DNA of 64,000 nt from contig OW388302.1 in NCBI GenBank assembly GCA_936450465.1, forward strand, positions 61,168,328-61,232,327, written 5' to 3'. Source of the stretch: Gibbula magus. Taxonomy: Eukaryota; Mollusca; Gastropoda; Trochida; Trochidae. Position 1 is the stretch's first letter. Every line of letters begins with the position of its first letter. The notes beneath the pieces were generated by a model that saw only the letters and a program-made list of their open reading frames with translations, ran no database searches and was not told the origin of the DNA. A program made the position numbers and the translations under genes. Shown in pieces: positions 38,341 to 49,799 of the stretch.

Positions 38341-38600
38341 ATCACCGCACCTATCGTCTGCTTCCGCAACTGTCGTCTGATGTCGATGTCGTCTGTTACT
38401 TCATTTGCTTGACAGTTGACACGTCTGCAAGAGGAAAAGTCTTACCGTCAAATATACATGAGAAACAACTTCGCTTAATCATTGATGCCTGCAAATCACC
38501 AGGGAAACCACGTGCAAAGTGATGTCACCAAATCCGACCAATAGGAGGCAAGCTTACTCCGGACGTCCCACGTGCAGTTCGCGCAAAGCTTGCAGAGCAA
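38341..38600 (-). promoter_or_regulatory. Putative gene A promoter and 5' UTR
   Basis: Upstream of the ATG lie CACGTG at 38509-38514 and 38569-38574, a CCAAT word at 38538-38542 and GATGTCAC at about 38521. This resembles the motif set before gene B. A good acceptor (TTTTCCTCTTGCAG, ending 38425) suggests a 5' UTR intron, but the only near donor lies 21 nt away, too close to be its partner. Confidence 0.4.
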
Positions 38601-40837
38601 CACGCGGGTTTGCAATGCACGGGCTTCACGAAATCTACTTTAATCGATAAACGGTTGACTTAATAAATAATTCGTGTCGTGTCAACGAAATAAAAGCTTC
38701 GGCATTCCTATACGGGGTATGGAGAGAGAAAACAATCGGCGTGTATAGCATGAGCCGGTATGACAATCAATACGCGATCAAGAATCGTTTAGCAATGGAA
38801 AGGCAACGCGGGACATGGGAAGTTTCATCCCATGGGATGTCAAGGTCCACATCCTCCAAATCCCAACGGAAGAATTCGTGTGGAGGCCAAAAGGGATGAG
38901 ACCGATTAACACCTTAATTACATTTTGATCGTAGTCGATTTCAGTGATGGTTATTGCAGGTTTACAGGTAGCGGACAATGGCAATACTGACATCGACAGT
39001 CAACTAGGAAACTGACATCTCCTACGAACATGTATATTTCATACAGGTTAATCGGTCCAACAGAATATGGGCTTAATTATACAATACGTGCTTTACATTT
39101 GTTCTCGCTCCTTCATTCACCTTTATTATAATTTTCAATTTTAACACATTTTATATTTTGCTGCTTATTCGGCTAAGTACTAAATATATAATATGAACTT
39201 TGTGTTTATGTTTCGTCCGTTCATTCGTTATTTAGTTCTTTAGTTATTTAGTCCTTTGATTTTTTTTATTAAAAATATATATTGGTTTTAAATTTTGAAA
39301 GGAAAATGCAATTTTGTGCACAACAATCCCCTTAATTACTTTTGCGTTAACATTTCACTGATAGTGAATTCGAACTATTTACGATACATGCTTTAATTTA
39401 GTAACCCTTATCTCCGCTACGAGTATCATATTTTACAATGGAGTGTCACATAATGTTTCTGAAAATGTTGGGACATTTCTGGTTACCTAACGTAAAACAT
39501 AATTCCTCAATAAATCATGTGACGTACATGGCCAGAAATACATAGCACGAAGTTTCCCTGAAATACACAAGGAAGTTGTGTTAGGTGCCCGAGTGTTACT
39601 CGACCCGTCTAGCTCGCGCTGGCCACGCGCTGCACGCACCTTGCAATTGACGACCTTTGAGCCTCGTTTTGAATATTACCCCGATAAGCGACCCGTTTAG
39701 TCGTATTAAAGGGGCAAAGGGACAACGGTTTAGGGGTTTTTGCGTGCGGGGGCAATATTCATATGATTGGTTACTTTTCATATTTCAAGGGTTTTGGGGT
39801 TTCGGGATTTCCCCAAGGGTTTCGTAATGACAATGTTCATCTTGATCCGTTGGCCCTACCCTAATATGACCAGAAAGGTTCTACGCTTTGTCATATACAG
39901 TTATCGGTTAATTAAATGAATCCCTCATTAATGTATATAGCTGTGTAACTTGTCTACAAGTTTATTATCATCATGCTTCATATATACATGTATATACTTT
40001 TATATGTTATTAACATCACAATTGCTTTATCATAAATTGTGATTTTCTGTAACATGGTTGACTTTTCTCTCTGTTTTTCGTTATGTCGGTGTTTCACGTG
40101 ATTTATTGAAAGCCAGTACACTCTTCTCACATGAAAACGAAAATATTGAAAATGCTTTGATAATAACAAGGTATGTTGAAAATGGGATGGGTTTATTCAA
40201 AGGTATTACAGACACGGAAGTATTTTGGTTTACACATATTACAAGCAGTTAAACTGGTTCAAATGTAAAAGTTTAAATGAAATATAGAAGAAGGATACAT
40301 ATTTAATATAAGACTTAGGGATAAAGAATTCTATATTTCATAAATAATATGACATTCGAAAGCGCTCCAATGATACAAAGTCATGTTTGACCGAAACAAT
40401 ATGGACCTAACATAGACATTTTATGGCGCATCAGTGTAGGCCCCACAGCCTCTCCGACGAAAAGACTTGACAGAGTTACCTCCCTTCCCCCATTGCTGGC
40501 TAAACATGCTGACGGCCTTCATCTGTATTGATCTTAAAAAGTCGTGTTTTGAAGTTATAATTGACGGGAACCTAAATTGTTGGCAAAATGACAACAAAAT
40601 CAATAATTAAGCTACTTAGATGACATAAACACAGTTCTTCGAGTTATTTAATTCCGTCTTTAAATTTCACTAATTGACAAGCAGGAGAAATGTTCTGTTG
40701 TTTTATGTAGAGAATCAATATTTGTCTAAAATCATTATTTAAAGTTCAGCGGACTATTTTCTGAAGACATTCTCGATTCGTTGTCATGATTTACTCGATG
40801 AAAATATATTTCTTATAAATTCCTACAATCCATTTAA
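38601..40837. other. Intergenic, no gene assembled
   Basis: The stretches 38778-38993 and 39596-39781 are open on the minus strand and somewhat GC-richer, with no motif or splice support. The latter may be part of a dispersed repeat. Confidence 0.3.
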
Positions 40838-40990
40838 AGTTTACGTAGGATAAGCTGTTAGTACAGTCAGTGCTGTCGATTTGTTCCTGAATCTGAGGGT
40901 GTGGCACCCGCAAGAGACTCGTCCCGGAAAGAGTACAATAGTTTGTGCTATTACAAATATGAAGATATGCCAAGTGCTCACCATTTAAAC
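40838..40990 (+). mobile_element. tRNA-derived SINE-like copy 1 (B box deleted)
   Basis: It matches the element at 46700 through TAAGCTGTTAGTACAGTCAG, TCTGAGGGTGTGG and CCGGAAAGAGTACAA, but lacks the GGTTCGAATC B box. It would be transcriptionally dead. Confidence 0.65.
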
Positions 40991-41069
40991 ACAATGTGTT
41001 TTTAATGATTTTAAGTTGAAATACGAAAATCGATTATCATTAGAGAAACGTAATTCACCCCTAGCCTCA

Positions 41070-41560
41070 TAAGCATTACGCTAATTACCAACAAATTACT
41101 AATTACCTATCTGCTTCTGACCACGGAGATGTATTATTATTCATTGACGCTACAGAAACGAAGAGGTGATACCTGAGCGTTCACTTGATTACAGGTGTAA
41201 CAGGTGCGATGAATTACCTGAGCGGGATCCTGACCCAAAACAGGGGGTGAGATGGGTAATTCATGTATTTAATAAAGACTCAATGATGAATAAGTTGATT
41301 TCATTATATGATATGTACCTGTGGCTAATTAACTTTGGTGCTAATTAGTAATGAACATAATTACAGGTGTGTTGAATTACCTGAGCGAAACACCGAGGTG
41401 GTCGTGCATATAATAGAGACGTGGGAAGATGGATTTGGGTGACATAATTAATATCGAGGCTAATAACTTGTGAAAATTGGTCTAATTACATGAGAACATT
41501 GGTGCTAATTACGAGAGATCATTTGCAGGTTTTGCACCTGGTGAACATCAAAGGCCCGCC
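41070..41560. promoter_or_regulatory. TAAT-rich and CAGGTG-rich stretch, candidate enhancer
   Basis: At least eight CTAATTA/AATTAC homeodomain-type cores and several ACAGGTG/CACCTG E-boxes in 490 bp. The phrase GGTGCTAATTA occurs twice and GAATTACCTGAGCG twice. A similar composition recurs at 49800-50140. It could be a regulatory region or an old repeat. Confidence 0.3.
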
Positions 41561-42085
41561 TGCAGGTGAGATCCTAGGTTCTTTAACACGTTACGCGCCG
41601 TCGACCCCGTGCTATGTAAGGACAATGTACCGTTACATGTAATATATCCTTCCCTCCGAACTGGTAGTGTATATCAGAACAGCACAGAGAGGGCTTTTTG
41701 AACAGCACTAGGAAGACTTTTCCCCCCATACGTGATCAGAATTATAATGACAATTGAGATGACTGCTTGGAATATAGGTTTATCTATTTGTTCATGTGCT
41801 TATGCATGGCAAAGCTTGTTATAATCGTTAACATTATAAGGACAAATAAGATACTCTATGATATACTAAAATTATCACTGAAAATATCAGTCTGAACATA
41901 GAACTGTATATTTCAAGGTAAAACATAAAAAAAATAATCATTCATTTCAGAATCATGTAAGCATGGGTAGTTGAAAGCAAGTAAATACATCGTGAGATTA
42001 CAACCCACCAAAAATCATGAAATACTTACGATTCTAAGTTAATAGATTTCCTCCCATCATTAAACAATAATCCGCGTGGAGAACG
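41561..42085. other. Intergenic, nothing recognised
   Basis: No gene or repeat was identified. Confidence 0.3.
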
Positions 42086-42344
42086 TCGCTTGTCTTTAAA
42101 TCCCAGAAGCGCAAGTGGTCAGCGAGGAAAATGTAAATTTCACGTCTTTAAATCCCAAGGTGCACGTGCTGATCGAGAAAAACGTGCAAGTGAATCCACC
42201 AAAACACGGTGTAGTGGCAGGCCCAAACACGAGCTAGTACGGAAAGTAGTAAAGATTTCACCGGCCGAGACACACGCACCGGATAGTTTGATTGACAGGT
42301 CGAAATTGGTGTCCCACAACACCGTTAGAGGGCGGGCAACTTAG
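42086..42344 (+). other. Open stretch with a 45-bp internal duplication, coding status uncertain
   Basis: Two copies of a GTCTTTAAATCCCA segment (42090-42133 and 42142-42185) encode basic, charged residues in the same frame (VFKSQGARADREKRASES in the second). The frame stays open for 84 codons to 42344. The Arg/Lys/Glu-rich repeat recalls the N-terminal region of some transposon proteins, but no splice sites or known domain confirm it. Confidence 0.3.
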
Positions 42345-42397
42345 TCGGGTGGAAATACCGGGGGGTAAATAATAGTAACGGTAGGTCTTGTATCCGG

Positions 42398-42498
42398 GTC
42401 ACGTGACTAGCGTATGTAAAACATTAAGTCACGTGACTTCGAAATTCCCACGCTGGCGTCTGCTCGAATAAGTCACGTGACTTAACGGATCACGTGAC
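42398..42498. promoter_or_regulatory. Cluster of four TCACGTGAC palindromes (CLEAR-type E-boxes)
   Basis: Perfect GTCACGTGAC at 42398-42407, 42428-42437 and 42472-42481, and ATCACGTGAC at 42489-42498. This 10-mer is the consensus bound by MiT/TFE-type bHLH-zip factors. A small CGCTATC hairpin follows at about 42507. The next coding sequence is not obvious. Confidence 0.5.
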
Positions 42499-42499
42499 A

Positions 42500-43718
42500 C
42501 ACATACCGCTATCTTGACGATAGCGACTGCAGTCGGGGTATCGAGGGTGTTTGTTTACATTGGATAAAAGAACACAGGTTTTGCGCGATGTATACATGGG
42601 TATTTATTTGCTTATACCACGGAGATTAATGACATATCAAATTAAACTTGGATTTTGCACATTTTTTTCAGATTCCTTTGTATGTAATTTTGAACTCATC
42701 CACCCCGAAATCTAATGTTCACGAGGAATGAAAGCAATGTACATGAAGTTCTGCCATGTCAATAGCAAGAAATGTCTATAGTGCAAGCATGAGCAGTCCC
42801 ACTGGCATGAATCGTTATTGAAGAGACTTAAAGCGAAGAAATATATTTTTATTATTATTTTAGAATGAGTTTATTGCTTAAAACTAACCATATTATTATG
42901 TCATTATATGAATGAATTATGTTAACATGATACACCGTCGGTGAAACATGTGTAAACTAATGTGATATGTCCGCATGCCTCGGATATTTGTTGAGTTAAA
43001 CAACTCGTGTTGATATATTGATATCAGAAGACAAGAGGGTGAGATTTTATTCATCATTCAAAATCATCCTTCAACAACTAATAGCAAAACAAAAAACAAA
43101 ACTGAAACACGAAACTGCAATTATTTTAGTCAGTGGTGATGTAAGTGAGGTCATACCATTGTGACGTCATCAACATTATGGCACCATAGCATTATTACGT
43201 CATCAACTTTGTAACGTCATTGCAAGCAGTGTTCTAAGTGATGTCAAAACCTTGTGATATCATTAACTGTTGATGTAATATCATTTGGTTGTAGCGACAT
43301 ATACAATGTAGATATCACTTGTAGATTTCGCTTGATCTCAAACAAGCAATAGGTGCTGTGGGAGCCAGTTTTGAATAATGAATGATATGATTTCTGGGTA
43401 CCATCTCTCCTCAAATATGAATTAATTGTCATTTTATCACGCAAGTTTGACGAATAATTCCATTCCCATTTTCCTACTAGTTTCTGTAACTTTGTTGATA
43501 CATTTTAAGAATGCCCGTGTTCATAAAGTCCCAATCTGCGGTTGTGGACGAAATAATACGAAGGTTTTAATTAACAGCGTGATACTTTACTTATATCACG
43601 GCGATCAGCCTGCAACACACGTACAGCTATACATTGAGTTGAAACCTGCGAGCACTGAAAGCATTGTATTTGATTGCAACATTACAGCTACACGTAACGC
43701 TTCTCTACGGCAATTTTC
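42500..43718. other. Intergenic; ACGTCAT-rich segment
   Basis: No gene. Between 43140 and 43270 there are five related words (TGACGTCATCAAC, TACGTCATCAAC, AACGTCATTG, GTGATGTCAA, GTGATATCATTAAC), which looks like an old tandem repeat of a CRE-like motif. Confidence 0.35.
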
Positions 43719-43790
43719 CGGGCCCCAAATTCGAACCCCAGGCCATTGGATTTTCAAAAGCGAACACGCTGACCATTGTACCACCTGAAA
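43719..43790 (-). ncRNA. Degenerate tRNA-like sequence (pseudo-tRNA or SINE head)
   Basis: The minus strand has an A-box-like GTGGTACAATGGTCAGCG and a B-box GGTTCGAATTT at tRNA-like spacing. The T stem does not close, so it is a pseudogene or retroposon head. Confidence 0.45.
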
Positions 43791-44736
43791 ACAAAATCAG
43801 CTATATAACCCAAACCACAGACACGGGTTAATATTTAAAATAATTTCTTCTTGAATTAGGATCAAATTCTAAGATATACCATTGTTTATTATTTCCTGAA
43901 AACCAAATTACTACCTACAACACATTACGTCCACACATTCAGAAACCCATTATATTTTTGTGGAAAGGAACTTCGAGGGGACATTCCTGTTTATACATAT
44001 ATGTTCTTAATACGTGCTTATTATGACTTTATATTTGAAAATTGGATAAAGTAAAGAGCACATTCATATAAAAAATAAAAACAATCAGAAGTGAAGCCTT
44101 TCATCGGTGCTACGAGTATGGAAAGCATTCCTACGGCATGAGAAGACCTTGTTGATTAGTTTAATAACACATTATTTGCTATTGTGAATATTATATTATA
44201 CACCTTCCTTAAAATAAAAGATGCAATGCTTTCTTAAATATAATTAATGGCGATCTCCACGTTATGCTGAAGCAATAACTAATATGAAAGTCCATTGAAA
44301 ACGTGGAAAACTGTGATTCGAGTCAATAACATTCATGAAAACCACGCCCAATGTAGACTGCTATTTTCTGTTGATTCACTTGCGCACCTTAACCACGTAC
44401 ATCGGTAGCATCATCACCACTTTAACGCGAATGCGTGCCTGTATTGTTGCTCGTGGTTGTATGAAAATCTTTCTAAACTGTTTTTCTGATCAAGCACTGA
44501 TCGAAAGCTGAACAATTATTGTTTCTTTCGTGACATGAACTTCTGAAATTCAGATATATAATGCAAAAATGGTGCAACTTCATAATGTTATAATATTGCT
44601 AAACTGTTCATAACAGTTTTTACAATATCTGATAATATATCAAGTGGGCGTTTCTTTTGGCCGGGGGTGTAGCATATGCCTTATTATTTCTACCAATTAG
44701 AATTAGCGTTTTTATTATTTCACGTAATTAAAAAAT
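43791..44736. other. Intergenic, nothing recognised
   Basis: No exon chain or repeat was identified. Confidence 0.3.
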
Positions 44737-44794
44737 CAAGATGGCGGACAGTCGGCAATAGAATTCGCACAATGCTGTATACAAGTCACGTGAC
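44737..44794 (+). promoter_or_regulatory. YY1-like site next to a GTCACGTGAC E-box
   Basis: CAAGATGGCGGAC at 44737-44749 fits the YY1 consensus, which usually lies just inside a transcription start. GTCACGTGAC, overlapping TGACGTTC, is at 44785-44794. It is a promoter-like pair, but no plus-strand gene was recognised downstream. Confidence 0.35.
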
Positions 44795-45054
44795 GTTCCT
44801 GCAACAACTAATCTCTCTGACTACAATAATCCAACCCAACTCAAAGGCGGCTACTGCTATGTTTACATCTCTTTAATTTTCTAAATGGAAACGTTCCGCA
44901 ATGTTTAAATATTGGCGGATTAATCGGTTAACGACTTTGAATGACCATTGCGTATGTTCCACCTGAGCGCTTGGCCGGTCTAATGGGTTGGTCATTATTT
45001 CGTGACCGACAGAGAAAGTGACTTGTATTAACCCATTATTTGTAACTAATGTTA

Positions 45055-45260
45055 AACTCGGACCCCGAGGGTGTTGATGTTGGTCAGACAACTACCAACA
45101 GCTCTCTTGTAGTCTTGAATACAGTCCCTCGAATTCAGCCATGCGTGAGACGCCGCAAAGTAGAGGAGGTCTTTGATTGATGATAAAAATGTGATTTTTC
45201 CACCTGCATGACGTTGATTGCTTTGTGTATCTTGAAGTTGTGACAGGACATGGTTTCTAC
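45055..45260 (-). pseudogene. Possible relic of a third gene A/B-type terminal exon
   Basis: A minus-strand frame ending in TAA at about 45052 reads SSIKDLLYFAASHAWLNSRD and then DYKRAVGSCLTN. Compared with gene B (SELKQGLLRLASGAYSNIRR, DFRQFKTELDLTN) it shares the order S..K.LL..A..A..N.R and D[FY][RK]...TN, but the KC.CS cysteines and NIRRK are lost. A GCAG acceptor at about 45209 would be in phase 1 like A and B, but its pyrimidine tract is poor. It lies between A and B on the same strand. The similarity is weak and could be chance. Confidence 0.25.
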
Positions 45261-45262
45261 AA

Positions 45263-45904
45263 ATACAAATAACTTTATACTGAAATGAGGGTGTGTACGC
45301 CAAATATTCAGTAAAAGATAAAGATTTGTAACTTTCAATTCGTGTTGATATATTTGAAATCAGAAGACACTTGGGTGAGATTCTCTATTTATTATCCAAA
45401 ATCATTTTATGTTTATGTCTGTTCAAGTACATTTGGGGTGCTGAAGGTGTTTTTCAAAATGTTTTTTTGCCAGATTATTTGGCGTTTAACTTCAAATCTC
45501 ATAAAATGTAGAAATTTATATTAATTAGTAAAAGATGTTGTCAACATAAATAATCTATTTGGACTTAAGCATCTTGACGCATGCTTACTGTAGGACGTAA
45601 TTAAACAAGCCAAAAACGACCTTTTTGACTCTCCTTTCTCGTCTAGGTAAGGAGATTTAGAAACGACTAAACTTAAAACGTGTGTTTCTCAGAAATATGA
45701 ACAGATAATGATTTGAAATTTCAAATTTACTTTAGCGAGCTTCTGAAGACATGATGTATCTCTGTTTCAATCGTGTGTATCGCTCGCGCGTGGAGGTGAT
45801 TATCATGTATATTGTATGGTGACGTTTCTTTTGCGGTTGTGTGTACATGGTGATGTAAAGTATTGTGATGTCAAGTGGAACGCGGTGACAGGACATAAAT
45901 ATAG
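45263..45904. other. Intergenic, nothing recognised
   Basis: No exon or repeat was identified. Confidence 0.3.
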
Positions 45905-46046
45905 AATACTAAACGATGTCCCGTTTGATAACATGTTTATGAAATGAGTGAATGGTTTGGTATTTTAACGAGCGAAAGCGAGTTAAATACCGATGCCATT
46001 CACGAGTTTCATAAACATGTTATCAAACGGGACATCGTTTAGTATT
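45905..46046. repeat. 142-bp near-perfect palindrome (MITE-like hairpin)
   Basis: The arms begin AATACTAAACGATGTCCCGT and continue through TTTGATAACATGTTTATGAA, and the complement returns at 46000-46046. A nested inverted pair (GGTATTTTAAC and GTTAAATACC) surrounds the centre. The stem is about 60 bp. It is unrelated in sequence to the palindrome at 13283. Confidence 0.85.
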
Positions 46047-46699
46047 TTATTTATTACTCAATGATGTAAATAGCGCTGAATTGCAAGAAAGTCGTTTTTA
46101 GTGACGTTTACTTGCAAATAGGTGGTCCGCTATTGCAGTCCAGCGGCTTACATTGTGACGTCAACCAAAAACGACTATGACGTCACGCGCCGATTATGAC
46201 GTTACGGCAGCACGCGGTGGTATCACACATTTGTGTAACCAACTCATTGTTATCTAATGAGTGACTCACCACGTCGGAGTAGGCCTAATAAATTTAGATC
46301 ATTGATATCTAAAACAAACTAAGAGAATATGGCCAAACAATATTAGTTTGTCGAATACACCCATATTATTCTGAAAATATCAGCAGTTGATTTTTAAATA
46401 ACTTAATACTCTATATTTCTTTAAAAAAGCTTCAAATGATTTGGAAAGTAAAGGTGTTTCTCTTAGCAAAGCAATTGTTTGTCATAACCTTTGGCAATGA
46501 TTACATGTTTATAGCAAATGTGATATTCAACTAGTTTAATGGGCCTTAGTTGTCCTTGGTATACCTTAATCAATCTTCATCCTTCTTTGTAGAAAGAAGC
46601 TAGATTGAGATATGATGTGTCGGTGAAAAATTTGTTTGACCTACAAGAGAGTATACGCTTTGTATTGAATGTAAAGATTGTTGGACCTCGATTTTTGTC
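46047..46699. other. Intergenic; three CRE-like words at 46157-46210
   Basis: GTGACGTCAACC, ATGACGTCACGC and ATGACGTTACGG lie within 55 bp. Nothing else was recognised. Confidence 0.3.
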
Positions 46700-46880
46700 G
46701 AGGCGAAATGGTCTTGTGGTAAGCTGTTGGTACAGTCAATGCTGGCGATAGTTGCCTTACTCTGAGGGCGTGGGTTCGAATCCCGCATGGGACTCGGCCC
46801 GAAAAAGTACAAGCATTTGAAGGTAGTGTTATCCCAAATATAACCATGTCTATATGGCAAGTATTTCTAATACTACCAGA
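46700..46880 (+). mobile_element. tRNA-derived SINE-like copy 2 (both promoter boxes)
   Basis: A box TGGTCTTGTGGT at 46709-46720 and a perfect B box GGTTCGAATC at 46773-46782. The tail GGCCCGAAAAAGTACAAGC is shared with the copies at 40838 and 63125. It is a non-coding retroposon; the open frame across it on the minus strand is incidental. Confidence 0.75.
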
Positions 46881-47196
46881 GAGGTTAAGATGAAAAAAGA
46901 TTTGCTTTTGCATTTTACTTGACTTGCATTGTAGCTGCCCATACATTAATTTAAATGCAATTCTCTTTATGTTCAATGGGACGAAACCATTACGGAGCTG
47001 AGTACAACGTTTCATCTTGCTAATTTGAAATAACTAAGTGAGTTATATTTTTTTTATAACAACTTTTTCCAATTGTTTAATTCAAGAGCGTATTTAAGCT
47101 GAAATAATATGTAAACACGTAGCAATATTTGTAGACATTAAAACATTTCCTAAACATTGTCATTTTTAGTTTTGGAGAAAATTACAAAAAGATATC
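46881..47196. other. Intergenic, nothing recognised
   Basis: AT-rich spacer. Confidence 0.3.
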
Positions 47197-47200
47197 TTAA

Positions 47201-47555
47201 AGGGGCAGTAGCACGTTTTTTGGCTCAAATAAGTTGATGAAATGTTTTTGAAAAATAATGTCACTAATAGTAAAACACCCTCTTCTCTTCAGAAAATGAA
47301 GTTATAAAATTATTATTTATGGTTCCGTAAAGCCATGTGAATCGTTTTTGTCATTCAGAATAATATAATGTGTTCACATTAAAATGGCCGCCATGCAACT
47401 TTTGCTTTATACGCAACACCATTATTACCACTACGGGTAATTGGTTTGTGTAATAAGATATTTTACCCTCTAAAGTAAATATAAATGACATAACCTATCA
47501 TTATAAATGGGAAATTTGAAAAAATAAAATTTTCAAAAAACGTGCTACTGCCCCT
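47201..47555. mobile_element. TTAA-flanked MITE, family 1, copy 3
   Basis: Ends AGGGGCAGTAGCACG and CGTGCTACTGCCCCT; TTAA at 47197-47200 and 47556-47559. At 355 bp it has the same length as copy 2. Confidence 0.85.
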
Positions 47556-47559
47556 TTAA

Positions 47560-48469
47560 AATGGGATAGCATAAAATTCGATTCAATTGATATATGAAAA
47601 GTAAAGCGTAAGTCTTAATCATCACAAAGGCGAGGCTCGGATCAAAATCAATAAGTTCATTATCCCCCGCATCAGTTAATCAACGTGAAATCATCATGCT
47701 ATGTACATCACGCAATATGAACACTAGCATTGCCTAATTCACTGTTTAACTGTTAACATTGTTGTGAAAGTCGACCAGGTATGGGCGATCCTTCTACATC
47801 GGAACAGTGGAGTGATGCAACTTGATCAACTAGAGAACAGCGTTGTGAAAATTGATACGTTTATTAATTATCTACACCACGATCTAAGCCCCCACCACAA
47901 GTCGATTACACGATATTTACTTTTCATTTCCACATCAAAGTGCGCGTAATCTTTGTTTAAACTGTGAAATGTACACAAATCAACACGCAATTTGATACGT
48001 TTGATACTGAAGCCCTCACTACAGGTCGGTGGTGTGATATAATCATATTTACACGCCTGGAACAATGAACGTGATCAGTGTAGAGCAGTACCGCTAAATG
48101 CGTGCATGTGATAACAGCCTGTATGTCCTAATTATTGTGGCTACAACAGACAATAGGCAGACAGCCGGACTGTGTATTATATCTCATCACTTATATAGGT
48201 TACCTCCCAAAACTTTTCAAGTTTGTTTGATTTTTCGTTGCAACAAAGCTGTTCACCAGGCAGAACACGCCAATGATGTTCCTTGAGTGCTGTCGGGTGT
48301 GTTTGACAATTAATATTGAATTCAGTGCTGAAATTATGTTTATATGAGCTTGTGATTTGTGAATTTATATCCATGGAAACGTTTGCTAAAGTCAATGAAT
48401 GTGCAAACAGAATCCACAATTTTTAAGTTAGTCTCATCGGATAAGTCATTGTTACCACAGTTATTGGCT
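47560..48469. other. Intergenic, no gene assembled
   Basis: Two short related blocks (about 47850-47960 and 47985-48050, sharing ATACGT.T, CACCAC/CACTACA and AGTCGAT/GGTCGGT words) suggest an old duplication. No coding exon. Confidence 0.3.
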
Positions 48470-48544
48470 TTAATACTTCTCGATAACGTAACACCACTTA
48501 TAACGTTTGGAATATGTGACCCCAACAACACAATAAATGTACCT
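48470..48544. mobile_element. TTAA MITE, family 2, right-end fragment
   Basis: It matches 5163-5237 (TTATAACGTTTGGAATATGT, GACCCCAACAACACAA) and ends TGTACCT followed by TTAA (48545-48548). The left end was not found. Confidence 0.7.
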
Positions 48545-48548
48545 TTAA

Positions 48549-49256
48549 GCGACAAAGAGTTACTAAATTGATGTCAAGACGTCAGCGCTTGTGACAGATA
48601 TGAAAATTGTGATTATTATATGAAATATATATATGAGAATAAACAGTTATACAACCTCCTGTGATATACCTTATATTACTCGTAGCCTAATGTAGAAGTA
48701 TTGGCACATTAATCGGACTAGTCCATTCTTACTTGAGGTAATGACCATGTGCAGTGGACTCTGAACTGTGTTGTTTTGGCATGTAGAAGTTTTGGGAGGT
48801 TACCTTTATATAAGACGATATTATGGATTACAACTTTATTCTTTTTCAGGTTGATGTATTTATCAACACATCTTTTTTAATTTTTTATAAAGAACAACTA
48901 ATTGTATATACGCCAGCCCTCCTGAGTTATGATGACACGAAACAAAAACATTGTTAAACGTGGAATCAATAAACGCCAAAATAGATAAACAAGCAAAAAG
49001 CTACACATAATAAATGAATATTTTGATGCATGAAAAACATGGTAAAGTTTGGCATATATTTCAAAAGTCTGTCACACTACTGAAAAGAATAACGCGACCA
49101 CTCACTCATTGAATGTGATGAACGTTCAAACTTCACGAATCGTTCTAATTGTATGCGGGTTATAACATTGTAAGTTATTGGCCCGCATAATCTTTTCGGG
49201 TGGCATCTCTACATTTTCAAAATAAAACTATATTTCAAATTACGAGACTCACATAA
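48549..49256. other. Intergenic, nothing recognised
   Basis: No exon or repeat was identified. Confidence 0.3.
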
Positions 49257-49437
49257 ATCGCATCGCATCGCATCGAATCGCACAGCATCGCATCGCATCG
49301 CATAGTATCGTATCGTATCGTATCGTATCGTATCGCATCGCATCGCATCGCATCGCATCGCATCGTATCGTATCGTATCGCACAGCATCGCATCGCATCG
49401 CATCGTATCGTGCCGTGTCGTGTCGTATCGTATCTTA
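49257..49437. repeat. 5-bp microsatellite alternating CATCG and TATCG blocks
   Basis: About 36 pentamers arranged in runs: CATCG runs at about 49259-49304, TATCG at about 49305-49334, CATCG at about 49335-49362, TATCG at about 49363-49379, CATCG again, then TATCG/TGTCG. The block structure suggests expansion of variant units by slippage. Confidence 0.95.
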
Positions 49438-49799
49438 TCATCTAAACGCCATATATGCAAAGGCTTTTCCTGGCTTTTCCTAGAGTAACGGTCACCTTAA
49501 GCGATCGAGCTCTGTCAAAGGGGGTTAATTATAAAATACGCGAAGAAAGCCATGATTATTATCAAGAGATTTAGAAGTGGCTGAATGAGAATAGGATAAC
49601 ATTTTCAAGTGAAAATACACGACATGTCATTTCTCATACAATCCGAAACGACGTGTATTTCACATTAAAGAAGTTGTTATCCAGAAAATGTTCTTATTAT
49701 TCATATTTTGAGAATCATTGTAGTTATGTGAATGTAATGAAACTCTAATCAGTTAGTAAAACTTAATGATGAAAGTTTGCACTTCGTTATCAGCGGAGA
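49438..49799. other. Intergenic, nothing recognised
   Basis: No exon or repeat was identified. Confidence 0.3.

Noticed and set aside
38425..38445. Donor-acceptor pair before the gene A start codon
   Set aside because: A 21-nt intron is too short for normal splicing; the acceptor may be real with a more distant donor.
43426..43788. 120-codon plus-strand open frame
   Set aside because: Its end overlaps a tRNA-like element on the other strand, and it has no domain or splice support.
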